Positions 20,300-30,535 of a stretch of 64,000 nucleotides of DNA are shown here, piece by piece. A model generated the notes under the pieces. That model did no database searches. It saw nothing but the letters and a program-made list of their open reading frames with translations, and was not told the origin of the DNA. How positions within the stretch are numbered: the first letter of the stretch is position 1; each line of letters opens with the position of its first letter. Made by a program: the position numbers and the translations under genes. The DNA comes from Glossina fuscipes (Eukaryota > Arthropoda > Insecta > Diptera > Glossinidae): NCBI RefSeq assembly GCF_014805625.2, contig NW_023998459.1:2992596-3056595 (forward strand), given 5' to 3'.

Positions 20300-23200
20300 T
20301 ACACTAGCTAAGTTACAGTTAGTAATACACGGGTTTGTGAATTCCCTAGGCTTTGAGTATATGTTTTTTTTTGTTTATTTTCTTCTTTTCGCTTTATTTA
20401 TTATCTTTTTTTTGTGAATGTTTTTCTTCTTTCTGCTTTATTTATTTTGTTTTCTTCTATTTATTTATTTTTTTTTCTCTTCATTTAGCCCGTACAATTT
20501 TCTATTGGATGGTGGCTGAGGCCTAACTATTTTAAAATGTCTTACCAATTGAAATTTTCAAGGCTTGAGACGAATACGGAAATAAGAAATAGACTGGTGG
20601 TCTATAATTATTTATTTATTACTATTCGTCACGTAAAGAATTGAAATTAATAATAGATTCATTAAGGTTTTTTTTCAATCACCACGGTAGTGATATGGGC
20701 ATGGTGTACACGCTTTCATTTAGCCGTAGTTGCCCCCAACTTACAACAAATAGTTACGAGCAATAGTTTATCTCTTTTTTTTATGATACTATGACACATT
20801 AATCTGATAATCAGAAGAAATGAGCAAAGTATTGGTACGTGCTATAGAAAAGTGACACGAATGTAATAAAATCTTGTGTAATGCAATTGGGTGATTTTCC
20901 AATTCCTTAATTTTCAATTTTTTTTTTTTTTTGATATTTGGTTTCGAAGGTTTTATAAATAGCTACCGGACTTGTTGTGGTTTCGGTTTATCACAACTGG
21001 GCTTTCAAAGTAGACAGCGGATTCTCGAAGATGATCAATATTTCATTTTAAGAGGAGTAAGATCGGTTACTCCTAGCACAGGGATGAGTGAAACCTACGG
21101 CCTACAAGAGACCTTCTAACTTAGGAAAATAGGCCAATCGCCCGTTGCATTCCCTACAGTTCGCCAATTCTTTCAGAGTTTTATGAGAAGTTATATTTTC
21201 GAATTTTCCTCTTTATTCCCCTTTAGAACGGAGAAGCATTTATATTTTGAGGTATGTATTATTTAATCTTTATTAAAGGGAAGGAGACTTCGCTGTCCTT
21301 GTAATTTGTTTTGTTTTTCTTTGCGAACGGAAATGTTTTCAAGTGATCTTCCTTAATGTTTTGCTTTAACTTATATCTTTCAGAATTTTAGTTGGGTAGT
21401 TTTACGAAAGTTTAGAGTTTGTGATTTTCCTTCTTTAAATTAAAATTTTGTTATAAATTGATGCTATTTCTCGTTTAGCCTGCTATTTATCGTTGAATGG
21501 TTGCCCCTATCTATTTTCCCATAGCATTACTAGTATCTTTCTCTATTTATATTATATCTCAGTGCTGCTAGCTAAATTTTGGTTAGATTTTTGGAATTTA
21601 AATTTTTCACTATAAGTGAGAATTGTGCTGTTTGATCGTTAATATTCAGTTTCTTCCAACTGAATCGACCATTCAGAAATTGGTTGCAATGGCAAAGCCT
21701 ATATGTTGCGCCCATGAGCACTCATACATATTACGTACGAAAATAAATGCAACATAATAAAGACAAAATTTATATTTTCATAATGAATTTCAATTTTAGC
21801 AATCATTATTTGCTCTTTGTTTCACGGATTTCGCAATTAAAAATTTTTTTTAAACAGAAAATGCAAACGCTTCGATATCTCAAAGCCGTTGCAGAGTGAG
21901 TATAAATTATTATATTTATAAGATACTGTCGAAATTGAGGAAAGATAAAGCATACGGTTTTATTTTTCTTTAAAAAAAAATTGCATGTTTTGGAAAAGCA
22001 AATGCGTACTATTTTTCGATTAGATTTTAAGTTGTATTAACTTGATTATTATCGACCAATAAGGGAACTGTTGAGAACGAACAAAAAGGGAAAAAATCAT
22101 AGCATTTTGATAAGATTTTAAGACCAAGGTGTGGAAGACTTTCACAACTAAATCTGAAATATAGGAAATGCGAAATATTTTCTCTGCTTATTTATTTTGT
22201 TGCTTTTTTTTGAGAATGTAAAAGTCAAAGTTGGCGTCGTCGTCGTAAATGAAATAAACGAGAACGGATCCGCGAAATTAATTATAAAATCAGTTAGCTC
22301 ATGGATAAATGCTTCAAATTGATAATAGTATAAATGCCTACGGCAATTTATGATAATACTAATAATTTGAATATATTTAAACAGTGTCATATACCCTTAC
22401 CCAAAAGCTGGTATTCTTGGATGGAAATTAAGTTGGCAGATGTTGTTATGAAAAATGCATTTGATTACGATATGTGTACAACTGAGCGTGTACCGGTATG
22501 CTATTGAAGTACTGTTGCTGTTTTGTTGTTGATGATGTTGTTGTTGTCTGTTGTTGCTATGGGTGAGGGTGGAAATACGTTGAAGGTTGGTTGGCAGTTG
22601 CCTGGTGGCTTAAGTGCACCGAACCTGTTGTTCTGTGTGTGTTGCTCTTGTGGCTGTTGTTAATCAGCAGAATGACGGTGGGACTGATGATGGTGTTGTG
22701 TTTATGCATGTTGAAGTTGTCTTGGACGTATTCTCTTCCTTTTGATTTTGTGCGCCAAAAAGAAAAAGAACGTTAATGGTGTTCTCCCGTTTTGTTTTTT
22801 TTTTTAGAGAACCTTTTTTTTTTTTGGTTTTAGATTCTTCATGTTTTTCCATTTGTTTTGGTTGATGTTACTGCTGGGTGGTCGTTGTCTTCTCGCACAA
22901 AAAGCTTGGTTCGAGCTTCTGGAATGTTTAATTGTTGCTATCTCTATCGTTATTGCTGCTGCTGTAGTTATTGCTGTTGTAGTCGTTATTAGATTGGTTG
23001 TAATCCTCTTGTGTGTGTGTACGGGTGTGTACTTGTTAACGTGAGATAGATGTTAACGTTCTTTCTAAAACTGTTAACCTTCTTTTCTTAACCACATTTA
23101 TTTTTTTTTGTATTTTGCAATGCTTCATTTCTTGCAAAATCTAATTCCGTACATCAAATGTTTCGTCAATCGCATAGATGCTTTTCATTCTCATTATGTA

Positions 23201-24110
23201 TCTCAAAAATTACTCTTTTCTTCAAACCTTCAATGTCTTCCTATTATTTGTGCTTTAAACGAATTTTTCTCGATTTTATTTTTACACAGTAACTTTTGTT
23301 AAAAAATAAGATCTCGTTGCTCTCACTTTTGTTTTTGTGGTCTGGTTTGACCTTGATTTGTCCCTTGTTTCTTCGCGTTTTTGCTTTCTTCCGTTGTTTT
23401 CTTTTGCTTGCTTTAGAGGTCATTCAAATGTGATTGTCTGGATTCTTTGATGTTGTAATAGTAGTTGTTGATAGGAATATTTCTGATTTTCATAGGTCCT
23501 ATTTAATTTCTGCTATGTTTTGTAAACTTTTCCTCTTTCTTTTTTGTAATTTTATTATTTTTTTTCTTGTAGTTCAATTTACTTCGATCGCGTCTAATGT
23601 TTAAGTATTTTTCTTTAGAAGTCACAATTTGTTATCTCAACATCCTTTTTGTGAAATTCACGTTTAACAGACTTATGCTGTAAGCAATTTCAATTGTTTC
23701 GTCCGTTTTGATATTTTATTTTTTTTGTACATATTAGTAAAATCACTGAAGTAGTTCCAATTTTCTTTTTTTTTTGTTTTCTTTGATATATTTTTTCCTT
23801 TTTTTTTGGAACAACACGCGAATTTTGTTTAATTAAATTTTGTTCCGGTTTTGATATTTTCTTGGCCGTGGTCCATATCTCCTTCGCATTTTTACGGCAA
23901 CTTCTTTCTCTTCATTCGCCGTATTCGGCGTAACGGTTTTCTCCGCGGCGAGCACTTTGCTGTATTTGATTTAGCACAGGCCTTTATGGGCCGTTGAATG
24001 CCCGGCATTGTTGTTGCGTGCTCGTTTTTAGTATGTTTTTCAGCTTCTGCGCTTGTTTGCTTGTTCTTACCGATGTTGTGTGAGTGTATACCTTTGCATG
24101 CAATTTGTCC
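20300..24110 (-). other. long T-rich stretch, possible retroelement leader
   Basis: For almost 4 kb the plus strand is T-rich with repeated pyrimidine runs and no coding frame in either direction. On the minus strand it is an A-rich region between the LTR-like block at 24.1 kb and the gag-like ATG at 20281, the position of a 5' untranslated leader. A GC-richer island at 23.86-24.01 kb (TGGCCGTGGTCCATATCTCC) is near where a primer-binding region would lie. Hydrophobic ORFs at 22.59-23.04 kb are translations of GTT repeats and are not supported. The leader reading is inference. Confidence 0.35.
20914..21185 (-). mobile_element. possible LINE 3' end with poly-A
   Basis: A T run of about 16 (20917-20932) borders a stretch with higher GC (TAGCTACCGGACTTGTTGTGG through CCAATCGCCCGTTGCATTCC). 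On the minus strand the order is body then poly-A, as in a 5'-truncated retroposon. No coding motif is visible, so this rests on the tail and on composition only. Confidence 0.3.
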
Positions 24111-24121
24111 GAAGTAAAACA

Positions 24122-24260
24122 GGGCTAACTTAACTAAAACTAGCGTATTCTACCCTATTCTATTCTTACTCTATTCCTATGCTATCTTATTCTATTCTTA
24201 TTCTATTCTGTCCTACCTTAATCTATTCTTATTCTATTCCTATCCTATCTTAACTTAGCA
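24122..24260 (-). repeat. TATTC-rich terminal repeat, copy B (LTR-like)
   Basis: This repeats the AAAACTAGCGTATTCT word and the TATTC tract of 18.97-19.09 kb in the same orientation. Beyond it (24250-24335) lies CTCACGAGAGACGGAGAATC and TTTGGGTCCTCACAG. On the minus strand this begins TGTGAGGACCCAAAG, which would suit the start of a 5' LTR, but the matching segment is absent next to copy A. Confidence 0.45.
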
Positions 24261-24439
24261 CTCCCTTCCCCTCACGAGAGACGGAGAATCCGTGTGGACA
24301 AAACGAAGGACGACTTTGGGTCCTCACAGTACATATTCACATAATATATAAAAATTTGAACAGAATATTTGCTAGAGAAAAATTATAGTTTCAACATTAG
24401 CAAAAATTGCGCCGAGAGTATTATAATGACACCGGCAAT

Positions 24440-25340
24440 GAAAAAGAAATATAATAACAACAACATTACAATTACAAACAGAACAAAAACAACAGCCCAA
24501 CCAGAGCATCAGCAGTAGACGTAACATTGTGAATGCTTACAACATCGCAAACGTAATAATAGCAATGACGACAGAACCATCATTAACAGAGTTACCGAAA
24601 ACAATAACATTAGCACTAGTAGCAGCAGAGCAAGCACGGCAACAATTACCATCAATAGCAACAGTAGCAACAATAATAAAAATCCCAGCATATTGATACG
24701 ACAACAGTAACGGCAACACCAGCTGAAACAAAGATAATAGTAAGACAATGTCAATAACAATAATAACACCAACAACAATGTGTACAAGTACATTGTAACA
24801 ATGACCAAAATAGCGACGACAGTAGCAACAACAGATATCAGAACCAAACAAGGACAACAAGAAGGCCAGTGAAATTATTACTGGGAACTTTAGAAACTCC
24901 AAACTCAGAAAGCATAATTTTACGAATGCAATAACTGATGGAGAACAAATCACCAACCAAATATTCAGGTCTCATATTATGCTAATAACATAGTCTTGCT
25001 CATAATCGTAGCTATTTTCGTACTTACCACTACTGCATTGATAAATACGCAATGATCTAATTTTATTCTATTTTATTATATATTTATTTTATATTTGTCT
25101 ATTATGTACTATCAAATAAAGCTGAAGATGTCCCGTCTTTATTCTTTGCAAATTATTTCCAAGAATACATTTACATTTGCAATGTTGCATTTGCTTAGAC
25201 TCTGTCCTTGACTTTTTATAATACTCTTTTATAATACCACTACCCTAGTTAACAGTGCAGCAACACTGCAAAAAACACTAACAATAACAACAAGAACAGC
25301 AGCAACACCAACAGCTGTAACCACAAAATAAAATGAATAA
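24440..25340. repeat. CAA/TAA-rich low-complexity DNA
   Basis: Plus-strand runs of AACAACA, AATAATAA and CAGCAGC-like triplets fill 24450-24860 and recur at 25250-25320. The long minus-strand frames here (24509-24956) are leucine/valine-rich translations of these repeats and not genes. Confidence 0.7.
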
Positions 25341-25742
25341 AGTGCAACCACTAATACCTAAAAAATCATAATAGCAACATTCTAAAAATAAAGTAATGTA
25401 AAAAGCCATCTAGGATTTTTATAGTACACACCTTACCAGTAATGCTCACTTAATATATACTCTAACTTCGTTAAACGTCAATTCCGCGGCTCGACCAGTG
25501 AAGGAATAACACTTGCCGGTCTAGCACGCGCGTGCTGCTACATCAATACTACTTTCGAAACACAAAGCATCCGTTATCATTACAATACCCACGAGTTGCG
25601 AAAGAACTTTTCCGGAATATATGGTCATACTCACACATTTTTGATACGTCTCTCCTTGTAGAGCACACGTGGATGACAAGAGTGATCCACACGCTTTTCG
25701 TTTGTTTGACTACAACATAATTTTAAATTTCATATCGGAGGC

Positions 25743-26171
25743 TTAGCGATGTATATACGCAAGGGCAATTTGTTTAAGCAATAATGTGGCATTCAAGACC
25801 CCAAATTTTACTTCTATATGGGTAAAATTCGCCATGGGCACACAAATGAACTTCGGATTTGTTTGCAGATACCGATACGTGGACAGGGCGATTACCGCAA
25901 ATGGCTTCGACACCCTGCCGAACTCAACATCGTTTACACTCTGCAACCCTCTTGATAATGAAATCATTATTGCGTGCAGTTGAATGTACATAGTAACTTC
26001 TGGCTTCGACATTCGACCCGCAAAACCTTGAAGCGAGGAGAAACTGAAATTATATTTATGCAGCTCGTAAATTAGCCAATGTTTACTCCTCGCGTCAATG
26101 CGTGGTATCAATGTACACGAGGTTTCTGTTTTTATTTTGAATTCAGAAGTAGAGATCTCAGTAACTTGCAC
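25743..26171 (-). CDS. unrecognised 142-codon ORF
   Basis: An uninterrupted minus-strand frame with ATG start lies in DNA of somewhat higher GC than its surroundings. The product is a mixed globular-looking sequence (for example RIDARSKHWLIYELHKYNFS and FAVIALSTYRYLQTNPKF) without a signal peptide, cysteine cluster or transmembrane segment that I can point to. I do not recognise a family. A LINE relic begins about 110 bp away on the opposite side, so it could be an unrecognised transposon gene, an exon of a host gene, or chance. Its length is notable for a sequence this rich in AT. Confidence 0.3.
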   Translation of the reverse strand: MQVTEISTSEFKIKTETSCTLIPRIDARSKHWLIYELHKYNFSFSSLQGFAGRMSKPEVTMYIQLHAIMISLSRGLQSVNDVEFGRVSKPFAVIALSTYRYLQTNPKFICVPMANFTHIEVKFGVLNATLLLKQIALAYIHR

Positions 26172-26279
26172 AATTTCTGTACGATTTTTGCGTCCTTATC
26201 ATATATTAACTTTCACAAAGTTTCTTCCTAAAGCCAAAAAACTAAAATTTTCAAATACAACAATGTAAATTGGGCAGAG

Positions 26280-27190
26280 GTCAATAACTTCTTCACGCGT
26301 TTTAATTCGAAATTCACCATAAAAACCATAACGTTAATGTCACATTTAAACAAACTACGTTTAAACCCAAAGCCAATTCTCGGTTTAATCAGATTTTTAA
26401 AGATAGAGTCAAGTCCAGAGAAAGAGAATACTCCTAGTCACACACTTAAAAAAATTTGCAGCCACACTTGTCAGTCCGTTGCGAAATTTTTTTACCAAGT
26501 TCTACCACTTGTACCCACCTGTTGGAAGATTGCCAATGTTCCGTTCCTGGGAAAGGTAACCCTATCAATCTGGCACACTACTGTTCAACTGATACCTTGT
26601 CCTCTTTATCCAAAATCATACAACCCATGGTAAATTACTATTTCGCGAGTTATCTAGCGTCTAACGATGTAATTAGCGGTAGCCAACGTGAGTTCGACAA
26701 AAATTTGTCCCCTGCTGACTTAATGTCCTATTTCGCCAAAAAGTCGAACCGAGCCATTCGCTACAGGAAAGTCCTCCCAAGTCGTCCCAAATAGCAATTC
26801 TTGATGTACTAGGCATGAGAGTACACGACGGTCTTCGTTGGAGGGAACATGCGTTCAAAGTGTCAAAAAATGCTATCAGCGGTGTAAGTTATTTTAAGCG
26901 GTGTAAAAAAAATTCATTTACACCGCATATATTGTCAAGGGGCCGCTCGACTGTCTTAGCGTTCTCATTCATTCATATTCCAAGTACCTGCAATTCTCAC
27001 GATGCACTACTGCAACTCATCGTTCTTCAACTGCACTGCCCGCCTTTGCAATAACCCACCTGCCGTGGTCGTACTCACTGATTCGGATGTGTCAACGGCA
27101 CGTCAGCTCGAAAGTACATTAATACTCTTCCCCTCTTTCCTCTCTCTTTCTCTACATATAATCCTCTCTGACCACCACAGTGCCCACACT
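26280..27190 (+). pseudogene. LINE ORF2 relic (RT finger motifs and C-terminus)
   Basis: Two overlapping frames give matching pieces of one jockey/CR1-type reverse transcriptase: VPTCWKIANVPFLGKVTL (the W-K-x-A-x-V-x-P-I-P-K motif), then LSSLSKIIQPMVNYYFAS and a VISGSQREFDKNLSPADLMS string (equivalent to S-x-x-Q-Y-G-F-R). After this, 26800-26890 reads GLRWREHAFKVSKNAISGVS, a post-RT thumb motif. Then 27005-27080 reads NSSFFNCTARLCNNPPA, the typical C-terminal FFxRTARLWNxLPA motif. Motifs A to C, with the catalytic aspartates, are deleted between 26790 and 26815. It is frameshifted and inactive. Confidence 0.7.
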
Positions 27191-27299
27191 TAGGAGACCT
27201 CCCCTAAATGGCTAGTCATTGAAAAAAAAAACTAGCTGGCAGTATACATCACGCTTTTTCTTAACGTAATTAAGTTGATGTGATCTTTCCTGATTGTTC

Positions 27300-27850
27300 C
27301 AAAGCCTTTTGATAGAGTCGGGCACTTTCTGGTAATTAATAAGTTGAATAGCAATGGTTTTTCAAGAAGGAAGGTTTGAGAAGACCGAAGTCGAAAAGCA
27401 TTTCTTAACTCACCTTTTTCTCGTGATGCTTCGTAACGTCCATAGTTTTCTGGTAATCTTTCCGTTTCATCTTATCTTGTCCATAGGAAACATTTACATC
27501 TCCTTTTGTTTGTTTAATTTACTAATATTTCTTCTAATGGTGTTCATGACGCAAGAGCTCTCATGTATTCGGCCAAAGGCGTGTTGTTAAATTATCAGAA
27601 ATTTGAAGAATTTTTTTTTCATAGCGCGAAGATTCGCCAACGGAAACAATCTCTTCTCCTTCCGGAATGTGAGTGAAAATACTTTTGTAATGCTATTTGC
27701 AAAATCACGTCGACCTGGGTTGGTGTCAAGAGAATACCCACCGCAGTTTTCAGTTTGTCCTTTCCTTAAACATCAAACTGTTTATTACGTGTCATTAACG
27801 ATACTAATTGGCTCTAAATTTCTTGAGAGGCTGAGAGGTTGGAAATAGCT
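27300..27850 (+). pseudogene. LINE reverse transcriptase relic (motifs A to C)
   Basis: The plus strand begins KPFDRVGHFLVINKLNSNGF, the motif-A region (D-x-S-K-A-F-D-R-V) lacking its first aspartate. Later it reads HLHLLLFVLFTNISSNGVHD (motif B region, GSHLGPLLFxLFIND), then ARALMYSAKGVLLNYQKFEE, where the YADD box has become YSAK. From 27612 RRFANGNNLFSFRNVSENTF and a MLFAKSRRPG string fit the following thumb segment (C...N.LxLNxxKCxVMxFSR). Both catalytic aspartates of motif C are lost. It is a different fragment from the one ending at 27.19 kb. Confidence 0.65.
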
Positions 27851-27903
27851 CGAATAATATCCGTTTCTAGCACTTATCTTTCGCAAATAATAATCTTCGG
27901 TTG

Positions 27904-28055
27904 ATTAGCATACTACCCTGTCTTACTAAAGTAACTGGACACATCATAAAAAAACGGATGCACGTAGTTAGGGAGATGCCTTACGTGATGTCCAGTATGA
28001 CTTTCGTGCTAAATGCACGTCGCAAAGCAAGAAATAATAGGAATGGCAAGAATCT
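27904..28055 (+). pseudogene. LINE RT fragment (motif 1-2 region)
   Basis: The frame reads ISILPCLTKVTGHIIKKRMH followed by MPYVMSS, which matches the RPISILPCLSKVxExIIxxRM segment that precedes motif A in jockey-like RTs. It lies downstream of the motif A-C relic, the reverse of its order in an intact gene, so it derives from a second copy or from a rearrangement. The ORF runs on to 28239 without further recognisable motif. Confidence 0.55.
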
Positions 28056-28239
28056 TCAAATACTCTCACCTAAATGTGCAGCTCGAAGATTTACTTCCAA
28101 AAGGCCGTTTTACGTTTTAAATCCAGCGTTAAGTCTTCAACAGATGAAGTCCTTAGAATTATTCCTTAACCAAAAGGTTCATAAAGAACATTTAATAGTT
28201 ATTACACTTGGTTATGGATTCAATCTAAGCCAGGTGTAG

Positions 28240-29455
28240 CGTTAGTAAAACAAAAAAAAAACAAAGTTTTACCAGTACACGAAGGACAATATATAAAATA
28301 GTCTTTTTAACGGATGTCGAATTTTGCTTTATCTAGTTGACCCAGCGAAAATGTCAGTTGTAATGATCATAATATAGTTTAATATAAAGCGTAACACGTT
28401 GTCGTGTAGCGTAATCGCAAATGTTATAATTACGCGTGCACCTCCGGAGAGTGAAATATTTTTGGACAGGTTAGAAACGACATTATATAGCAGTCGGTAA
28501 GCATGCAAGGTTTTTATTTTAATCTACGTAGACACACGTCCACGGCTTTGTTACCCTTACGTTGCCGAAAAAAACAAATGGAAGAAATTAAACACTAGTG
28601 CTCTAAAGGTTACATGATTCACTTATAATGCCGAGGAAATGTATTTTTATTATAAACTAGGTATAGACAGTAGTTTTGTTAACAGATGTAACCCTTAAAG
28701 AGCGGAAGAATGAAAAACAAAGTACACCAGAAGAATTGCAATTACATAAAGAATGGATGGATAAAGACTGCAATGACGTTAATTAGGCCACCATTTATAA
28801 ATTAGAAATCACTAAGGAATGGCTTCACTTCTGAGTCAGCCCAAACAAGCTTAAGTACACTTGTTTAACAAAAAAAAGAAGCATGAAAAAAAACATATAA
28901 TGAAACCCACTTAATTACAAAAGCTTATAGCTGAAATGAAAAGATACCTTGTAATGTACATAGGAAAACCATAAAATTATTAAATAAAATAAAAATATTA
29001 ACCAAAGGCAATAAAGTAAAATATTCAAGAAATATACTACTCAGCAATAATCAAACACTAATAATGACCCAGTTGAAAATAATTTAATATTTTGACACAC
29101 ATTTTTGCAATGAAATGCAATTTTTCTTGTTTATTTATTTAGGTTAATCGTTATTTATGCATTATGTGACTATTCAATTAATGAATTATGTGTGAAAGTG
29201 CTTCCTTGAAATTATTAGCTACTGTTGTTGCGTCACTGAAAAACAGACGCACAACAAAACATTCTTTTCCTTTTAAAACCCTCAAGTCCAAATCATATAC
29301 AATTTAAGCCCCAACACTTTTTTTCCACAAACTACTAGCAGCGAAGCTCTTAAAGACCATATCAAAGCTTAGTAGTTTTATAATATCGATTTTCAATTGT
29401 GTTAATCGGCTGTTACCTACGGAAAAGGTAATAAAAACGGACAAGAACAAAGACT
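28240..29455. other. no recognised gene
   Basis: Very A-rich sequence with short frames only; no tail, inverted end or conserved word was recognised. Confidence 0.5.
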
Positions 29456-29466
29456 GCAATTAAAGT

Positions 29467-29880
29467 TTTATGAAAACTTGTATCGCATCGGTGAGCAGCT
29501 GGGATGCGAAACGTGTTTGAAGTATCTTACACTGGAAAAAGAAGCCTTTTGTAAAGCGGAGAGCGGTGGAAAACTTGCGGTGAATAAGGAAGACAATTTG
29601 ATCCTCTTCTCGAAACATGTTGAGCCGGCGTTCCCAACGAGGTCCAGGAAGCATTTAACAGCGCCTACAACATGTTCTACAGCGCATATGGTGGTGCGGG
29701 ACATAGGCAAGCGCGTGCAGGCGACTATAGTGGCATAGATTGCCTTCTTCCACACAGCAGGATACTGCGGTAGCGGCGTGATGCACAAAACTAATTTACT
29801 GGGATTCGTGTTGTTTAAGCTGCTATCTGGGAAAAACCTCAGAGAGCGCAGGGACATCAACATAACGTCCTTCTAAGGTA
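29467..29880 (+). pseudogene. unrecognised higher-GC ORF remnant
   Basis: GC content jumps to around half over about 400 bp, in sharp contrast to the flanks. The plus frame reads LYRIGEQLGCETCLKYLTLE through TCSTAHMVVRDIGKRVQATI, hits one stop near 29736-29738, and continues in the same frame as IAFFHTAGYCGSGVMHKTNL to a stop at 29873-29875. The sequence TAAGGTAAATG follows at the drop in GC, which resembles an exon edge (splice donor). The minus strand is also open for 131 codons (29468-29863), so strand is not settled. I cannot name a family. It may be a decayed exon or captured gene piece. Confidence 0.3.
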
Positions 29881-30089
29881 AATGTATAAAGATATTAAGA
29901 TATATTTCAAAATCAAAGATATATAAATTTCTTTTTATTATTCTATTTTAGATTAGGATAAAAATAAAGTCCTCAAAGTGATTCGCCCTCCTCCGATGGA
30001 AAGTTTTTTTCTATCGTATTTGGGTTAATTTATCCTTGTTTGTATTTAATTTTAGATAAGAAGTATAAGCCGCTCAAATTTTGTAAGTT

Positions 30090-30352
30090 TTGTTTTTATG
30101 CAGCTCAAGGTATATTCATGGAAGTATATTCAAGAAGTGATATTCAAGAAGTGATAGGCATGGTAAAAGAAGATGCACAAGCAAAATTGAGCAAAAATGA
30201 GTAAAAAGAGGGTTGGCGCACCGGGTATTATGCGGATAAAGAGGTCGTGGGAGTGCGCGCAATAGTTTTAATAATAGAAATACAAGTGTTGCTACCGGAA
30301 ATGCCGCTTTATGACCACCAGCTAATAATGACAGGTTGTGGGCACAAATAAA
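30090..30352 (+). pseudogene. unrecognised RG/N-rich coding remnant
   Basis: With one frame change the plus strand reads DKKYKPLKFCKFCFYAAQ (30056-30110), then SKKRVGAPGIM and RGRGSARNSFNNRNTSVATG, a stop, and PANNDRLWAQINV. A Cys pair followed by Arg/Gly- and Asn-rich sequence suggests an old protein-coding piece (RNA-binding or gag-like), but the evidence does not allow a name. It lies 200 bp after the higher-GC remnant and could belong to the same former gene. Confidence 0.25.
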
Positions 30353-30535
30353 TGTGGTTGATTATTTTTTTTTATATTTTTTTTTAATATTTTATATTAA
30401 GAAGTACTTCTTTTTTCTAGCTGCCATTTTCATTTTTGAGGACGGCTTTTCCAGTCAATGGTTGCTTTCTTTTACTCAAAAGATTTTCATGTTCAGATGT
30501 TCAAGTCTTTTCTTTTTGAATAAATTGTCACGGTA

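Noticed and set aside
19874..20417. Plus-strand ORFs across the gag-like region
   Set aside because: The minus frame has the long open start with a recognisable helical motif; the plus frames are shadows produced by the high GC.
22591..23044. Hydrophobic plus-strand ORFs as possible small membrane proteins
   Set aside because: The residues come from GTT/TTG-rich low-complexity DNA with alternative frames equally open.
24509..24956. Two long overlapping minus-strand ORFs rich in Leu/Val/Ile that resemble membrane proteins
   Set aside because: They are translations of plus-strand CAA/TAA triplet repeats; both frames are open at once and no conserved motif is present.
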